This document shows positions 22,763 to 31,534 of a stretch of DNA of 64,000 nucleotides, in pieces. This DNA comes from Oscillospiraceae bacterium (GTDB taxonomy: Bacteria > Bacillota > Clostridia > Oscillospirales > Ruminococcaceae), in NCBI GenBank assembly GCA_017512745.1, contig JAFWEV010000025.1, positions 1-64,000 of the forward strand. The letters run 5' to 3'. How positions within the stretch are numbered: position 1 is the stretch's first letter; the number at the start of each line of letters is the position of its first letter. Under the pieces are notes generated by a model that saw only the letters and a list, made by a program, of their open reading frames with translations, had not been told where the DNA came from and did no database searches. A program made the translations under genes and the position numbers.

Positions 22763-24384
22763 CCAAAACAGTAAAAGTGTGCTCTCCAGTACGTTGTATC
22801 GATGCTTGCGTACTGGATCGGGTTCCCGCAGTGGATCATCATGTTGTTGCCAACATAGATGGCCACATGGGAAGCGCCGGTTGTATCATACGTGCCCTGG
22901 AAGAAGATAAGATCACCGGGCTTGGCTTCGCTTGGCGGAATGATAGCGCAGATCTGACGCAGGCCTTCCGCGCCGAGTCTTCCGACGTTCCAGCCATTTC
23001 CGCAATGATTGATGACCCAGGAAACGAAGCCCGAGCAGTCAAAGCTCGTGGACGGGGAAGAGCCGCCCCAGACATACGGATAGCCCAGGTATTTCTCGGC
23101 CTCTGTGATCATTCTGCGGAATCTCTCGTCCGTAAGCGCCTCACCAGGGATGTCGTAGTGGAGAACGTCCTGCATGGCGATGGCATAGGGGTTGTCACCG
23201 AAGATGTCCGGCCTGTTGCCCAGTGTTTGCATAAGGAGGGCATACCGGGATATCTGATCGTCAGTCAGGCCAGCCGTAAGCAGGATTTCCGAGAGGCCGT
23301 TGTTCTCCATGTTGACGTTCAGGATATAGTACTGATAGGGCACTTCGACCTCGTATTCTTCCTCTTCGTCATACGATTCCCCGGTCTCAGGATCGGTATA
23401 AGTGACCGTTCTGGTCCTGGTCTCCGTCCTGTACCGGGTCTCCACGACCTCTTCGATTGTCAACTCATATTGTGCATCAAAGATCTGTTGCAGCGTGCTC
23501 TGAACCTGAGCCCTGGTATAATTCTCAAACACGACCGTGAGGTACGATGCCAGCTCATAAGGGTTATGACCGACCTGCTCCTGCGTGATGTTGTACTCGT
23601 CATAGCCGGGATACTCCGACCTGATGTTATTGATCCGAGTCTGAAGCGCATTCTCCAATGCACAGTAGTCTGCCTCAGCGCCAAGGATATCGGCATCTTC
23701 AGCGGTATAGGAGGTGTCGATAACCACGTTGGTACCGCCCTGGAACATCACCGAACAGGAGCCAATAGATCCAGCGATCAGCATGATCACAATAAGAATC
23801 CCTCCGCCGATCAGCAAACCATGCCAGTGCTCGGAAACGAATTCCGCAACCTTTTCAGAGGCTTTCTTTGTTTCCTTTGCGGCTTTACCCGCACCTTTCG
23901 CAGATGCCGCTCCTCCTGAAGCGGCAGCACTGCCTGTTGCCTGTCCGGTTTTCGCAGCTGCGTATTCCTTTTTGATCGCCTGTTTCTGACGCCAGCGGGA
24001 AAAGGCATTGGAGCCGTCCTGCGCTGTGTGTTCCGCAAGCTGGGAGCTCCGGTTCATGGCGTCCGTGCCGGCATTGTCATCTGATTCACGGTCGATCTTC
24101 GCATGAACGCTGTCAGAAATCAGCGTTGATGCATGGCTTCCTCTCGGCGTTTTCCTTCCGTGGCTCATGCCGTCCTTTACACCTTTTGTCGCCTCGTCGG
24201 TAAATACAGCCTTATCGTGACGGAGCTTCTCACCTGCGCTTGCCTGCGCCGTCTTTTCGTTTTTCAGTTTTGCACCGGAGGCCTTTTTTGCAGAGGCCTC
24301 CGTTTTCAGCTTGCTTCCGGGAGAAGACCGGCCGGAGGCGTTCCCCTGGCCGGTCCTTCCGGTTTTTGTTTCTTTGGGTTCCAT
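22750..24384 (-). CDS. CD1108-like NlpC/P60 peptidoglycan hydrolase
   Basis: A 544-residue protein. The first 180 residues are basic, Ala/Lys-rich and cytosolic; a membrane helix follows (LLIGGGILIVIMLIAGSIGS, about 190-210); the middle is a helical domain; residues about 425-544 are an NlpC/P60 (C40) domain with the catalytic Cys in YPYVWGGSSPSTSFDCSGFV and the His in ASHVAIYVGNN. It cuts peptide stems of the cell wall to let the mating channel pass, like VirB1 in other systems. AGGAGG before ATG. Followed by DUF4315 and SH3 protein genes, the usual order. Confidence 0.93.
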   Translation of the reverse strand: MEPKETKTGRTGQGNASGRSSPGSKLKTEASAKKASGAKLKNEKTAQASAGEKLRHDKAVFTDEATKGVKDGMSHGRKTPRGSHASTLISDSVHAKIDRESDDNAGTDAMNRSSQLAEHTAQDGSNAFSRWRQKQAIKKEYAAAKTGQATGSAAASGGAASAKGAGKAAKETKKASEKVAEFVSEHWHGLLIGGGILIVIMLIAGSIGSCSVMFQGGTNVVIDTSYTAEDADILGAEADYCALENALQTRINNIRSEYPGYDEYNITQEQVGHNPYELASYLTVVFENYTRAQVQSTLQQIFDAQYELTIEEVVETRYRTETRTRTVTYTDPETGESYDEEEEYEVEVPYQYYILNVNMENNGLSEILLTAGLTDDQISRYALLMQTLGNRPDIFGDNPYAIAMQDVLHYDIPGEALTDERFRRMITEAEKYLGYPYVWGGSSPSTSFDCSGFVSWVINHCGNGWNVGRLGAEGLRQICAIIPPSEAKPGDLIFFQGTYDTTGASHVAIYVGNNMMIHCGNPIQYASIDTTYWRAHFYCFGRLP

Positions 24385-24387
24385 AGG

Positions 24388-26826
24388 TTACGCCTCCTTT
24401 GCTTCTGTTACCTCGGACAGTTTGGTGGTCATGATCCTGTAGAGCTCCGTATCCTGCGGGAAACGGTCCACGAATGGAAGGATCACGTTGCCGTAGAACA
24501 GCAGACCTTCGCCCTCACCGGAATGCGTCACATAGGACAGCTGGTGCTGGGAGATGTTCAGCTGCTTCGCCAGGATCTGACGGTCTCCAGCGGCCTGGTT
24601 CAGCATATACACGAAGTCTGAGTTCTCGAAGATATTCTCGACTTCATGGCTGGACAGAAGGTCTTTTACATTCTGGGTGATGCCAGTGGGGATGCCGCCC
24701 CACTTTCTGAAGCGTTTCCAGATTTCTACGGAATAGGCTGCCGTTTGCTCTTCCTTCAGAAGCAAATGGAACTCGTCCATATAGTAGCGGGTAGCTTTAC
24801 CGGCAGATCTGTTGGCGGTGACACGGCCCCATACCTGATCCTGGACGATCAGCATGCCGAGCTTTTTCAGCTGCTTGCCAAGCTCCTTAATGTCATAGCA
24901 GACCAGCCGGTTATCGATGTCCACGTTGGTTCTGTGGTTGAACAGATTGAGCGAGCCTTTGACGTAGATCTCAAGGGCTGTCGCCACATGATGGGCTTCC
25001 TTTTCCTCCTGGGCCAGCAGTGCATTGTAGAGATCCTCCAGAAGCGGCATGTTCTCCGGAACTGGATCCTCGAAGTACTTCTGGTAGATCTGATGGACGC
25101 AACGGTCGATGACCGTCTTTTCCACCGGCTGCAGGCCTTCCTTGCCGCCCACGACAAGCTCGCACAGCGACAGGATGAAATCCGCCTTCAGGGCAATGGG
25201 GTTGTCCTCCTCGGAGTAGTTCAGGTTGATGTCCATCGGATTCACGTACTGGGTGCTGGCCGGACTAATGTGGATGACCTGACCATCAAAACGCTGCACG
25301 AGAGCTGCATATTCCGCCTCCGGATCACAGATGATCACATCGTCATCCGTCACCAGGAAGGCGTTTGCAATTTCCCTCTTTGCAGAGAACGACTTACCGG
25401 AACCGGGAGTACCGAGGATTAGTCCATTCGGGTTCTTCAGAGCCTTCCGGTCCACCATGATCAGGTTGTTTGAAAGAGCGTTCAGCCCGTAATACAGGGA
25501 CTCCTTGCCGCTCTGGAAGAGTTCCTGGGTGGTGAATGGTACAAAAATCGCCGTGGAGCTGGTGGTCAGCGCACGGCGAATATCGATGAGACAGCTGGCA
25601 AGCGGCAGGCAGCTCATGAGAGCGTTTTCCTGCTGGAAGTCCAGCCTTCTCAGGTTGCAGTTATGCTTCTGTGCGATGGAGCTTGCCTGGAACACGTTGG
25701 TATCCAGTTCCTGCTGGGTCCTTCCGGTATTCATGATCAGCATCGTCAGCATGAACATGCGCTCGTTCTGGCTCTGCAGTTCCTTCAGAAGGGACTTGGC
25801 GTCCTTTCCGTAGGTCGCCAGGTCCGAAGGAATGATATCCATGTCGTAGCCGGAACGGACCGCCTTTTTCTGTTCTTCGATCTTGGACCGGTCAAGCTCC
25901 GTGATCGTATGCTTGATGGTCTTGATCGCCTCTGTCTGGTCAACGGACTGGATGTGCATCGTGATGATCTGGCTGGAGTCCATGTCCAGGAAATCCTTCA
26001 GGAGCTGGTCGGACAGATCCGATGCCGTAATCTGAAGATAGCTCATGGAACCGTACAGGGATCCCATCTGGAAGGTACGGCTGCCGGGGAAGGCAAAGGC
26101 CGTTGGAGCAATGAAATCCTTCACAGAAAGCCCGGATCCGACAAGCCATTTCCAGTCGAAGCGGAACTTATCATCCGTATCGCCCATGTGAAACATGTCG
26201 TGCATAAGCTTCAGCCTGTCGTGGCCGTTCAGGACTTCCGCTCTGACACCCAGCTGCTTGAAATTATTCAGGAGATCGTTCTGCACATGCTCCAGCCGGG
26301 GCTTTGCCTGCTTCATTGAGTCCGCCTCGATGCCGAAGGTCAGATACTTGGTCTTGGTCAGACCATTATTGCCCTGGGCAAGTTGGTTCCTCAGCATCTC
26401 CGAGTACTCCTCACGGACGGAATCAAAGCCGTCGTTCTGAAGTGGGATCCGGATACTGGCCTCAAAGCTGTCTGCATCTGTGGCCATATTCATGAAGGAC
26501 AGTTCAAAGTGGATGGAGCTGTCAAAGAAGTTCAGAAAGCCGCACCACTCCTCGAAGATCGCGGTCTTGTCCTCCTGCTGGGCCAACTGATAGTTGATGT
26601 CCTGAAACTGAATGGTTTTCGTGTAGTAATTGTTCCCGATTCGGCAGATACCGTCAGGGAACATCCGGTCGAAGGGAATGGACTGCTGAGCCGTCCTGGG
26701 GATCCCATCGTCCTTCTTTGCGCGGTCGATCACTTCCTGCACTCGTTTCTGGTCCTTTCTGGACAGATTCGCAGGGAGCTTCAGGCTGCGCTTTTCATTT
26801 CTTTTTCCTTTGAACAGCTGAAACAA
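24388..26826 (-). CDS. virB4: VirB4-like conjugation ATPase
   Basis: An 812-residue type IV secretion ATPase. Walker A GTPGSGKS at 472-479, and a Walker B region with YMDEFHLLL further on; an N-terminal domain of the TraE/VirB4 type precedes them. It powers assembly or substrate passage through the mating channel at the inner membrane face. The start is TTG at 26826 with GGAGG nine bases upstream, inside the end of the PrgI gene (32-base overlap). Followed after four bases by the NlpC/P60 hydrolase gene. Confidence 0.95.
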   Translation of the reverse strand: MFQLFKGKRNEKRSLKLPANLSRKDQKRVQEVIDRAKKDDGIPRTAQQSIPFDRMFPDGICRIGNNYYTKTIQFQDINYQLAQQEDKTAIFEEWCGFLNFFDSSIHFELSFMNMATDADSFEASIRIPLQNDGFDSVREEYSEMLRNQLAQGNNGLTKTKYLTFGIEADSMKQAKPRLEHVQNDLLNNFKQLGVRAEVLNGHDRLKLMHDMFHMGDTDDKFRFDWKWLVGSGLSVKDFIAPTAFAFPGSRTFQMGSLYGSMSYLQITASDLSDQLLKDFLDMDSSQIITMHIQSVDQTEAIKTIKHTITELDRSKIEEQKKAVRSGYDMDIIPSDLATYGKDAKSLLKELQSQNERMFMLTMLIMNTGRTQQELDTNVFQASSIAQKHNCNLRRLDFQQENALMSCLPLASCLIDIRRALTTSSTAIFVPFTTQELFQSGKESLYYGLNALSNNLIMVDRKALKNPNGLILGTPGSGKSFSAKREIANAFLVTDDDVIICDPEAEYAALVQRFDGQVIHISPASTQYVNPMDINLNYSEEDNPIALKADFILSLCELVVGGKEGLQPVEKTVIDRCVHQIYQKYFEDPVPENMPLLEDLYNALLAQEEKEAHHVATALEIYVKGSLNLFNHRTNVDIDNRLVCYDIKELGKQLKKLGMLIVQDQVWGRVTANRSAGKATRYYMDEFHLLLKEEQTAAYSVEIWKRFRKWGGIPTGITQNVKDLLSSHEVENIFENSDFVYMLNQAAGDRQILAKQLNISQHQLSYVTHSGEGEGLLFYGNVILPFVDRFPQDTELYRIMTTKLSEVTEAKEA

Positions 26827-27181
26827 TTCTATTTACCTCCTTTTCCGCCTGAGCAGCTCTCTTCAGGGCATCGTAGTAGTTATCCGTCTGATAGGGCCTG
26901 ATCTTTGGCCGGATGAATTTTGTTTCGATAAAATGCTTCGCAATGACCTCCAGCGGCTGTCCGTCCCGTTCATACATGGCCAGCAGGAACATGGGAATCA
27001 TGATGATGATCATGCTCATGGCTGCAAGGCTCGTACTGCCGATGCTCTTGATGAAAAAGAAAGACGGCACGCCGATGAGTGCCGCAATTCCGAAACAAAT
27101 AAGCTGCCGTCTGGTCAGGTTGAAGAGAATCTTTGATTTGACCCGCGTAAGATCTCGCGGGACTGGGATATATGACGCCAT
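26795..27181 (-). CDS. PrgI family membrane protein (VirB3-like)
   Basis: A 128-residue protein with two membrane helices (about 33-50 and 56-72: LICFGIAALIGVPSFFFIKS, then AAMSMIIIMIPMFLLAMYER). The N-terminal YIPVPRDLTRVKSKILFNLT and the FIETKFIRPKIRPYQTDN segment are typical of PrgI proteins, which occupy the VirB3 position next to VirB4 in Gram-positive conjugation systems. AGGAGG before ATG. It overlaps the VirB4 start, so both proteins are made together. Confidence 0.92.
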   Translation of the reverse strand: MASYIPVPRDLTRVKSKILFNLTRRQLICFGIAALIGVPSFFFIKSIGSTSLAAMSMIIIMIPMFLLAMYERDGQPLEVIAKHFIETKFIRPKIRPYQTDNYYDALKRAAQAEKEVNRIVSAVQRKKK

Positions 27182-27194
27182 GTGTTTACCTCCT

Positions 27195-28061
27195 TTAATG
27201 GGCGCTCATGACAGATTTGGCCAGGCTTCCGGTCTTGAAGAGTGAGAAGCACAGAAGCACTGTGTAGCCCATGACGCCCCAGATGCTTCCGATGATGTCA
27301 TCCGTAAAGGCGACTGTCTGGACAAGCACCGCATAGATGCCAATGCAGATCATAATCAGGAAGCCCTGGAAGCCCAGAGCAAGTAGTGCTCTCAGATAGT
27401 TCTGGCCGATATGACTCTGTTCCCGGTTGCCGAACGTGGAGAATGGGATCGGAGCAAGACTGGTCATGAGGTAGATCTCCATCATACGACCATAAACGAT
27501 GACAAAGATCGCCACGGACAGGATCGTGGAGCAGATCTGAACAATGAAGCTCTGCAGGAACAGTCCCAAAAGCTCGCCCAGTTCCATCGCTTCCAGCGAC
27601 TCCCGTATGGTATCCAGCGTTGCCGCATCTACGGCAGTCGAGCCTGAGATCAGACCTGCGCTGGAATTGACCACATGCTGTGCCACATCAAAGACCGCCA
27701 TGACGATATTGAAGGTGTTGGTGATCAGCATGACAGCCACGAAGGTCTTGAAGATCCATTTGAAGAAGATCCACGTTTCAAAGTTCGCTAGGTTGTTGTG
27801 TTCGATGATCAGCTGGATCAGCTCGTAGCAGGCAATGAACGTCAGGAACATGCCTGCTATCGGAATGATGACTGATTCGGATATGCCCCTCACCAGGTTG
27901 AAGACACCCGGCGAGAAGCTCGCCGGAGTGCTTCCGACCTGTGTGGCGACGTCAGCCACCTGTCTGTTGACGGCATCGAACATCCCGGACAGATTGTTCA
28001 TGATGCCATCCACCAGCATTCCCTTGAGCCAGTCAGCGATCTGCTGGAGAATCGCATCCAA
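27195..28061 (-). CDS. TrbL/VirB6-like membrane protein (CD1112 type)
   Basis: A 288-residue polytopic membrane protein with about six hydrophobic helices after an amphipathic N-terminus (LQQIADWLKGMLVDGIMNNL). The central part ASVIIPIAGMFLTF-like helices and the conserved SLAPIPFSTFGN loop match the TrbL/VirB6-like proteins of clostridial elements, which form the inner-membrane part of the mating pore. The start is TTG at 28061, with GGAGG about nine bases before. Lies between maff2 and prgI, the usual order. Confidence 0.88.
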   Translation of the reverse strand: MDAILQQIADWLKGMLVDGIMNNLSGMFDAVNRQVADVATQVGSTPASFSPGVFNLVRGISESVIIPIAGMFLTFIACYELIQLIIEHNNLANFETWIFFKWIFKTFVAVMLITNTFNIVMAVFDVAQHVVNSSAGLISGSTAVDAATLDTIRESLEAMELGELLGLFLQSFIVQICSTILSVAIFVIVYGRMMEIYLMTSLAPIPFSTFGNREQSHIGQNYLRALLALGFQGFLIMICIGIYAVLVQTVAFTDDIIGSIWGVMGYTVLLCFSLFKTGSLAKSVMSAH

Positions 28062-28081
28062 GGGCTGCTACCTCCTTCCGC

Positions 28082-28297
28082 TTAACCGAAGAGACCGGAC
28101 AGCAAGGGAACAAGTACGACGCCGATCAGCGCGACACCGCCGCCGGCCATCAGCTGCTTCATGCCCTGGGACTTAGCTCCGGGGTTGTCATTGCCGTAGC
28201 CTTCCAGCAGGTTGATCGCACCCCAGATACCAAGACCGGCACCGAGAGCGATGACGAGCGTCTGCAGTACGCCGACTGCACTGTTGAAAAATGCCAT
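28082..28297 (-). CDS. Maff2 family small membrane protein, copy 1
   Basis: A 71-residue protein with two membrane helices (TLVIALGAGLGIWGAINLLE and LMAGGGVALIGVVLVPLLSG) and the conserved GYGNDNPGAKSQGMKQ hinge. Maff2 proteins are small subunits of the conjugation pore, analogous in size to VirB2 pilins. AGGAGG before ATG at 28297. It differs from copy 2 at 31136 in only three of 71 residues but has many silent changes, so the duplication is old or both copies are under strong selection. It directly precedes the trbL-like gene. Confidence 0.9.
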   Translation of the reverse strand: MAFFNSAVGVLQTLVIALGAGLGIWGAINLLEGYGNDNPGAKSQGMKQLMAGGGVALIGVVLVPLLSGLFG

Positions 28298-28394
28298 AAT
28301 GGTTTTCCTCCTTTTTGCTTCCGCATTTACGGGTGATAATGAAAAAGCCCTCTCCCTGCAGCGCATGTGCACCTATGCCGCAGGAAAAGGGCAT

Positions 28395-28438
28395 GAAAAA
28401 AGCCGGGGACTGATCGCGTATCAGCCTCCGGCTATGTA
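28395..28438 (-). promoter_or_regulatory. TACATA-hairpin element upstream of maff2 copy 1
   Basis: Minus strand: TTACATA, arm GCCGGAGGCTGAT, 5-base loop, arm ATCAGTCCCCGGC and TTTTTTCATG. Strong terminator-like stem with T-tract placed ahead of, not after, the maff2 gene. Second of the four elements of this kind. Confidence 0.65.
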
Positions 28439-28481
28439 ATGGTCAATATTCAATTTGATGTTCCCGACAAACTGGAATTTG

Positions 28482-28934
28482 TTACTCTACATCAAATTCA
28501 GCAGACAGATAAAACTTATTCTCAAGCCCTCCATTTTCCGGCCAAAAGCATTTTACTAATCTATAGTGGCCACTTGGAAGTTCCCCGTATATCTCTGAAA
28601 TGCCAAATTGAATCAGATGCTTTCCTGTGTAGTAACTGCAGGCATCTGCAGTATTATCCCTTTCTCCGATTTCAATTGACTGCCATTTATCTTTATGAAG
28701 TACTTCAATCCCAAAATCATACTGATTTCCGCTTTCAATATCAAAATCATTATTATTGGTCAGCGTAAGCGTAAGCAAACCATTTGTTATTGTATCATCA
28801 TATAGTTCCAAAGAAACATTAGGGAAAGCATTAACCTCCGCAATGCTACTATCTGAGTATTTCATTTTATTGCCACAACCAACTATAGATAATGCAAGAA
28901 CAAGGCAAAGTACCAATGCTATTATTCTTTTCAT
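28482..28934 (-). CDS. Lipoprotein with Ig-like domain
   Basis: A 150-residue lipoprotein. Signal sequence with lipobox LSIVGC (Cys about residue 20), then one domain rich in beta strands (FPNVSLELYDDTITNGLLTL, then NNNDFDIESGNQYDFGIEVL) ending in SGHYRLVKCFWPENG, which resembles the bacterial Ig-like Big_14 family found in sensor and regulator-linked lipoproteins. Start ATG 28934 is preceded by GGTGGAAGAG. It follows the anti-sigma gene, so an extracytoplasmic signalling role with the sigma/anti-sigma pair is likely but unproven. Confidence 0.75.
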   Translation of the reverse strand: MKRIIALVLCLVLALSIVGCGNKMKYSDSSIAEVNAFPNVSLELYDDTITNGLLTLTLTNNNDFDIESGNQYDFGIEVLHKDKWQSIEIGERDNTADACSYYTGKHLIQFGISEIYGELPSGHYRLVKCFWPENGGLENKFYLSAEFDVE

Positions 28935-29139
28935 TCTCTCTTCCACCAGCAAATTATAATTTGTGCTCCTTAAGCACAGAATAATTCAAATATATACTAT
29001 CACAAAATTCTTCATTTCCGTTCATCTTCTCCCTCCAATTAATCAATGATGATTTCCCCAAAAGCTCCCTGGATTTGAATCCCTAGCTGCAAATGTGTGT
29101 TGGATTTGATTACTGCTGCCACTTACGAACAAGCCAGAG
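28935..29139. other. Gap between anti-sigma and lipoprotein genes with a 23-codon reading frame
   Basis: This 205-base stretch is AT-rich and holds no recognisable gene. On the minus strand it includes a 23-codon frame (MNGNEEFCDSIYLNYSVLKE and three more residues) preceded by GGAGGGAGAAG, placed just before the lipoprotein start. It could be a leader peptide or the remnant of a gene. No strong terminator or promoter is evident. Confidence 0.35.
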
Positions 29140-29940
29140 TCACGGCAACTTATAGACTGTTAGCCCCCAGTAAACACTGCTTGTTTCAGGGACCCACTGT
29201 ATACCCTGAATTACCAAGCCCTCTTTTGTAATGAACTTAACATCTATGGCTCCATCAACTTCATTTTGGTATTTCTCATTGCTATTTGGAAGGGCGTTGT
29301 AAAGTTCATCAACAAACGAACGAAATGCATCCGATGAATCATAGTCTGCCTCAACGACGCTAATATCTGTTGCGCTGCCTACGCCATATACGGCGAACAT
29401 TTCTTTTGCTTCGTATTGTGTACCCTCACCATAATTGATAAATCCACAGAATAACGCAAAACTATATCTGTTATCATCAGAAACGACAAACACAGCTCGC
29501 TGAGATCGTTTATCTCCGTTAGCTTCTGTTGTTGAGACTTCCGCATAAGGTGTATATTGATAAAAAAGCACTTTGGTCTGCTTACCGTCTGAATCCAGTC
29601 CGCTGCCAAGCCTTTCGCCAATCATATCCGCTGTTATCTCATGCGGCAAATTGTACTCATCGAGTTTGTCCGTATTACTTGTTTCTACGATCTCATAATA
29701 CGCCCCGTTAAACTCAACAGCACCAAGAGGTCGGAACGGATCGTTCTGTCCAGGGCCAGCTTTCCTGCCTATTACATCAGAAATATACGGAATGCCCACT
29801 GCTACCACAAGTGCTAAGCAGGCAGCAACTGCAACCCACCTGGTCCATCTCGCCACTACTGGCTTTTTTCTCTTCTTAGCCTCTTCAACAATGCCGTCAT
29901 CGGCATTGCCAATCATATCGAGCAGATCATTCGCCTTCAT
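29140..29940 (-). CDS. Probable anti-sigma factor / sigma-linked membrane sensor
   Basis: A 266-residue single-pass membrane protein: a short cytosolic N-terminus (about 1-35, basic at the end), one membrane helix (about 36-55: WVAVAACLALVVAVGIPYIS) and a roughly 200-residue outer domain with no named fold. This topology matches anti-sigma factors and related partners of ECF sigma genes. ATG at 29940 is one base after the sigma stop, with AGGAGGGG inside the sigma gene. It probably holds the sigma factor inactive until an outside signal arrives. Inference from position and topology. Confidence 0.7.
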   Translation of the reverse strand: MKANDLLDMIGNADDGIVEEAKKRKKPVVARWTRWVAVAACLALVVAVGIPYISDVIGRKAGPGQNDPFRPLGAVEFNGAYYEIVETSNTDKLDEYNLPHEITADMIGERLGSGLDSDGKQTKVLFYQYTPYAEVSTTEANGDKRSQRAVFVVSDDNRYSFALFCGFINYGEGTQYEAKEMFAVYGVGSATDISVVEADYDSSDAFRSFVDELYNALPNSNEKYQNEVDGAIDVKFITKEGLVIQGIQWVPETSSVYWGLTVYKLP

Positions 29941-29941
29941 T

Positions 29942-30496
29942 TTAGTACCCCTCCTTTTCGAGCATCGTCCGGAGCTTATTTCTCGTCCGGTACAACATGG
30001 ATTTGACCTTGCTCTCAGAATAGGCAAACTGTTTCGCAATATCAGAAATAGAATCCATATACCAGTACCGGCACATGAATACCTGACGATCAACCTGAGG
30101 AAGCGCCAGCAGAAAATCATTCAGCTTTTTCTGCAATTCTTGCCTCTCAATCTCAGTTTCAACATCTCCTGTCCCTGACACACATTCTTCCAGTTCATCA
30201 AGAGCAAGGGCCATTACACCGCCGCCACGCTTTTCTGCGCTGTATTTTCTCCATAGATCAATGGATATTCGGCGCGTAATCTTCCCTAAAAAGGTCGAAA
30301 GAATGGAAGGGCGGTGAGGCGGCATGGACTGCCAGGCGTCATTGTATGTATCGTTTACACATTCTTCTGCGTCTTCAGCATTTAAGAGAATCTGATACGA
30401 GATACTGTTCAGATACTTTCCATACTTTGCTGCGGTTTCAGAGATTGCGCTCTCATTTCGCTGCCAGTACAGATCAACAATACGATTATCCTCCAT
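29942..30496 (-). CDS. ECF-type sigma-70 factor
   Basis: A 184-residue sigma factor with region 2 (LLNAEDAEECVNDTYNDAWQ and RRISIDLWRKYSAEKRG) and region 4 (LPQVDRQVFMCRYWYMDSIS, then ESKVKSMLYRTRNKLRTML). It directs RNA polymerase to a small set of promoters. AAGGAGGTG lies before the ATG. It heads a cargo of three genes lodged between the two maff2 copies, unlike the standard order of this ICE family. Target genes unknown; it may control its own operon. Confidence 0.93.
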   Translation of the reverse strand: MEDNRIVDLYWQRNESAISETAAKYGKYLNSISYQILLNAEDAEECVNDTYNDAWQSMPPHRPSILSTFLGKITRRISIDLWRKYSAEKRGGGVMALALDELEECVSGTGDVETEIERQELQKKLNDFLLALPQVDRQVFMCRYWYMDSISDIAKQFAYSESKVKSMLYRTRNKLRTMLEKEGY

Positions 30497-30731
30497 TCGA
30501 TCACCTCCTTTCAGAAAGATATAGTTTGAAGGGCCCTTCGTCTATCTACTCGAAGAAATTCGGATTCGGTTGCATATAAATGATTATTCTGCCCTTGCTA
30601 AAACAATAGTCCGATTAAAGACTGCCGTGGAATAACAGATCCCGAATTGTCGAAACTTCGGATGTCCGACACGCGCATAGTATACCACAGGTCTTTGAAT
30701 AATGTGTGAAATACCCCAAAAAGGAGGCGGC
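30497..30731. promoter_or_regulatory. Upstream region of the sigma operon with palindrome GAAGGGCCCTTC
   Basis: 235 bases without a gene. On the minus strand it has an extended -10-like TGGTATACT at about 30682-30690 (no good -35), an imperfect stem CCGAA...TTCGG, and a perfect 12-base palindrome GAAGGGCCCTTC at 30529-30540, close to the sigma ribosome site. The palindrome may be a regulator site or a stem affecting translation. Promoter call is tentative. Confidence 0.35.
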
Positions 30732-31025
30732 TCATGATCTCATGAAGCCGCCCAATCCGTCACTGGCCATTTCAAGGACTCCTTCAATCACACCTGCTCC
30801 AGCAGTAATCAGGACCAGAAAGACCTCCATCACAATCAGAATCGCCATAGAATTCCAGGTGTGCTGGACGATGGTGAAGATGATGCACCCGAAGACGATC
30901 AGCATCAGAGCTCCGAGGATAAAAGACGAAACCTCCATACCTATCTTAACCAGCAGCCGGAGGATAGCGAGAAGCAGTACCACTGGCAGCAGAAGTATTT
31001 TCCCAATCAGTTCTATCAGAAACAT
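30732..31025 (-). CDS. CD1845-like small membrane protein of the ICE
   Basis: A 97-residue membrane protein with two or three hydrophobic segments (LIGKILLLPVVLLLAILRLL, then VSSFILGALMLIVFGCIIFT and AILIVMEVFLVLITAGAGVI). It ends with a Gly-rich SDGLGGFMRS. Small membrane proteins of this kind follow maff2 in clostridial elements. AGGAGG lies before the ATG. In this window it is separated from its usual neighbour (the trbL-like gene) by the sigma cargo. Confidence 0.65.
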   Translation of the reverse strand: MFLIELIGKILLLPVVLLLAILRLLVKIGMEVSSFILGALMLIVFGCIIFTIVQHTWNSMAILIVMEVFLVLITAGAGVIEGVLEMASDGLGGFMRS

Positions 31026-31135
31026 CGCAGAGTCCTCCTATCTTTAGTTCCATTGTAGTCGATTCTCCTTGCATAACAAGGATGTCTCCGACTATGTAAG
31101 ATGCGGGACGGATCCCGCATCCCTTTCCGGCTTGA

Positions 31136-31351
31136 TCAGCCGAACAGACCGGAAAGAAGAGGCACCAGGGTGATGCCGATGAGAGCGACACCGCCGCCAG
31201 CCATCAGCTGCTTCATGCCCTGGGACTTCGCACCGGGGTTATCGTTGCCGTAACCCTCCAGCAGGTTGATGGCACCCCAAATGCCAAGACCGGCGCCGAG
31301 CGCCACAACGAGAGTCTGCAGTACGCCGACTGCGCTGTTGAAAAATGCCAT
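31136..31351 (-). CDS. Maff2 family small membrane protein, copy 2
   Basis: A 71-residue two-helix protein, 68 of 71 residues identical to copy 1 (changes at residues 16, 60 and 61). Same conserved hinge GYGNDNPGAKSQGMKQ. ATG at 31351 is preceded by GGAGGCCTGT. It lies directly after the VirD4 gene, the usual place of maff2 in Tn1549-like elements, so this copy is probably the ancestral position. Together with copy 1 it brackets about 2.8 kb of sigma/lipoprotein cargo. Confidence 0.9.
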   Translation of the reverse strand: MAFFNSAVGVLQTLVVALGAGLGIWGAINLLEGYGNDNPGAKSQGMKQLMAGGGVALIGITLVPLLSGLFG

Positions 31352-31482
31352 ACAGGCCTCCTTAATGGTTCCCCCGAAGGGGTGGAATTGGTTTTGCCTG
31401 ACTTGTCCGGTCCATTGCCATACCCCTCGACTCATTTGCCTCTACAGGCAGTGGGTGCGTATGGCCTTCATTCAGACAACAC

Positions 31483-31534
31483 GCGGCCCGGAAACGGATC
31501 CGGACCGCTATGTATCGGCAGCCCGGAGGCTGCC
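31483..31534 (-). promoter_or_regulatory. TACATA-hairpin element between virD4 and maff2 copy 2
   Basis: Minus strand: hairpin GGCAGCC-tccg-GGCTGCC right after the VirD4 stop, then ATACATA, then arm GCGGTCCGG, 8-base loop, arm CCGGGCCGC and GTGTTG. The second stem lacks a T-tract. Third of the four TACATA elements in this ICE. Confidence 0.5.

Noticed and set aside
22723..23919. 398-codon plus-strand open frame opposite the NlpC/P60 gene
   Set aside because: No family-like sequence; it is the antisense shadow of a gene with clear C40 motifs and a good ribosome site.
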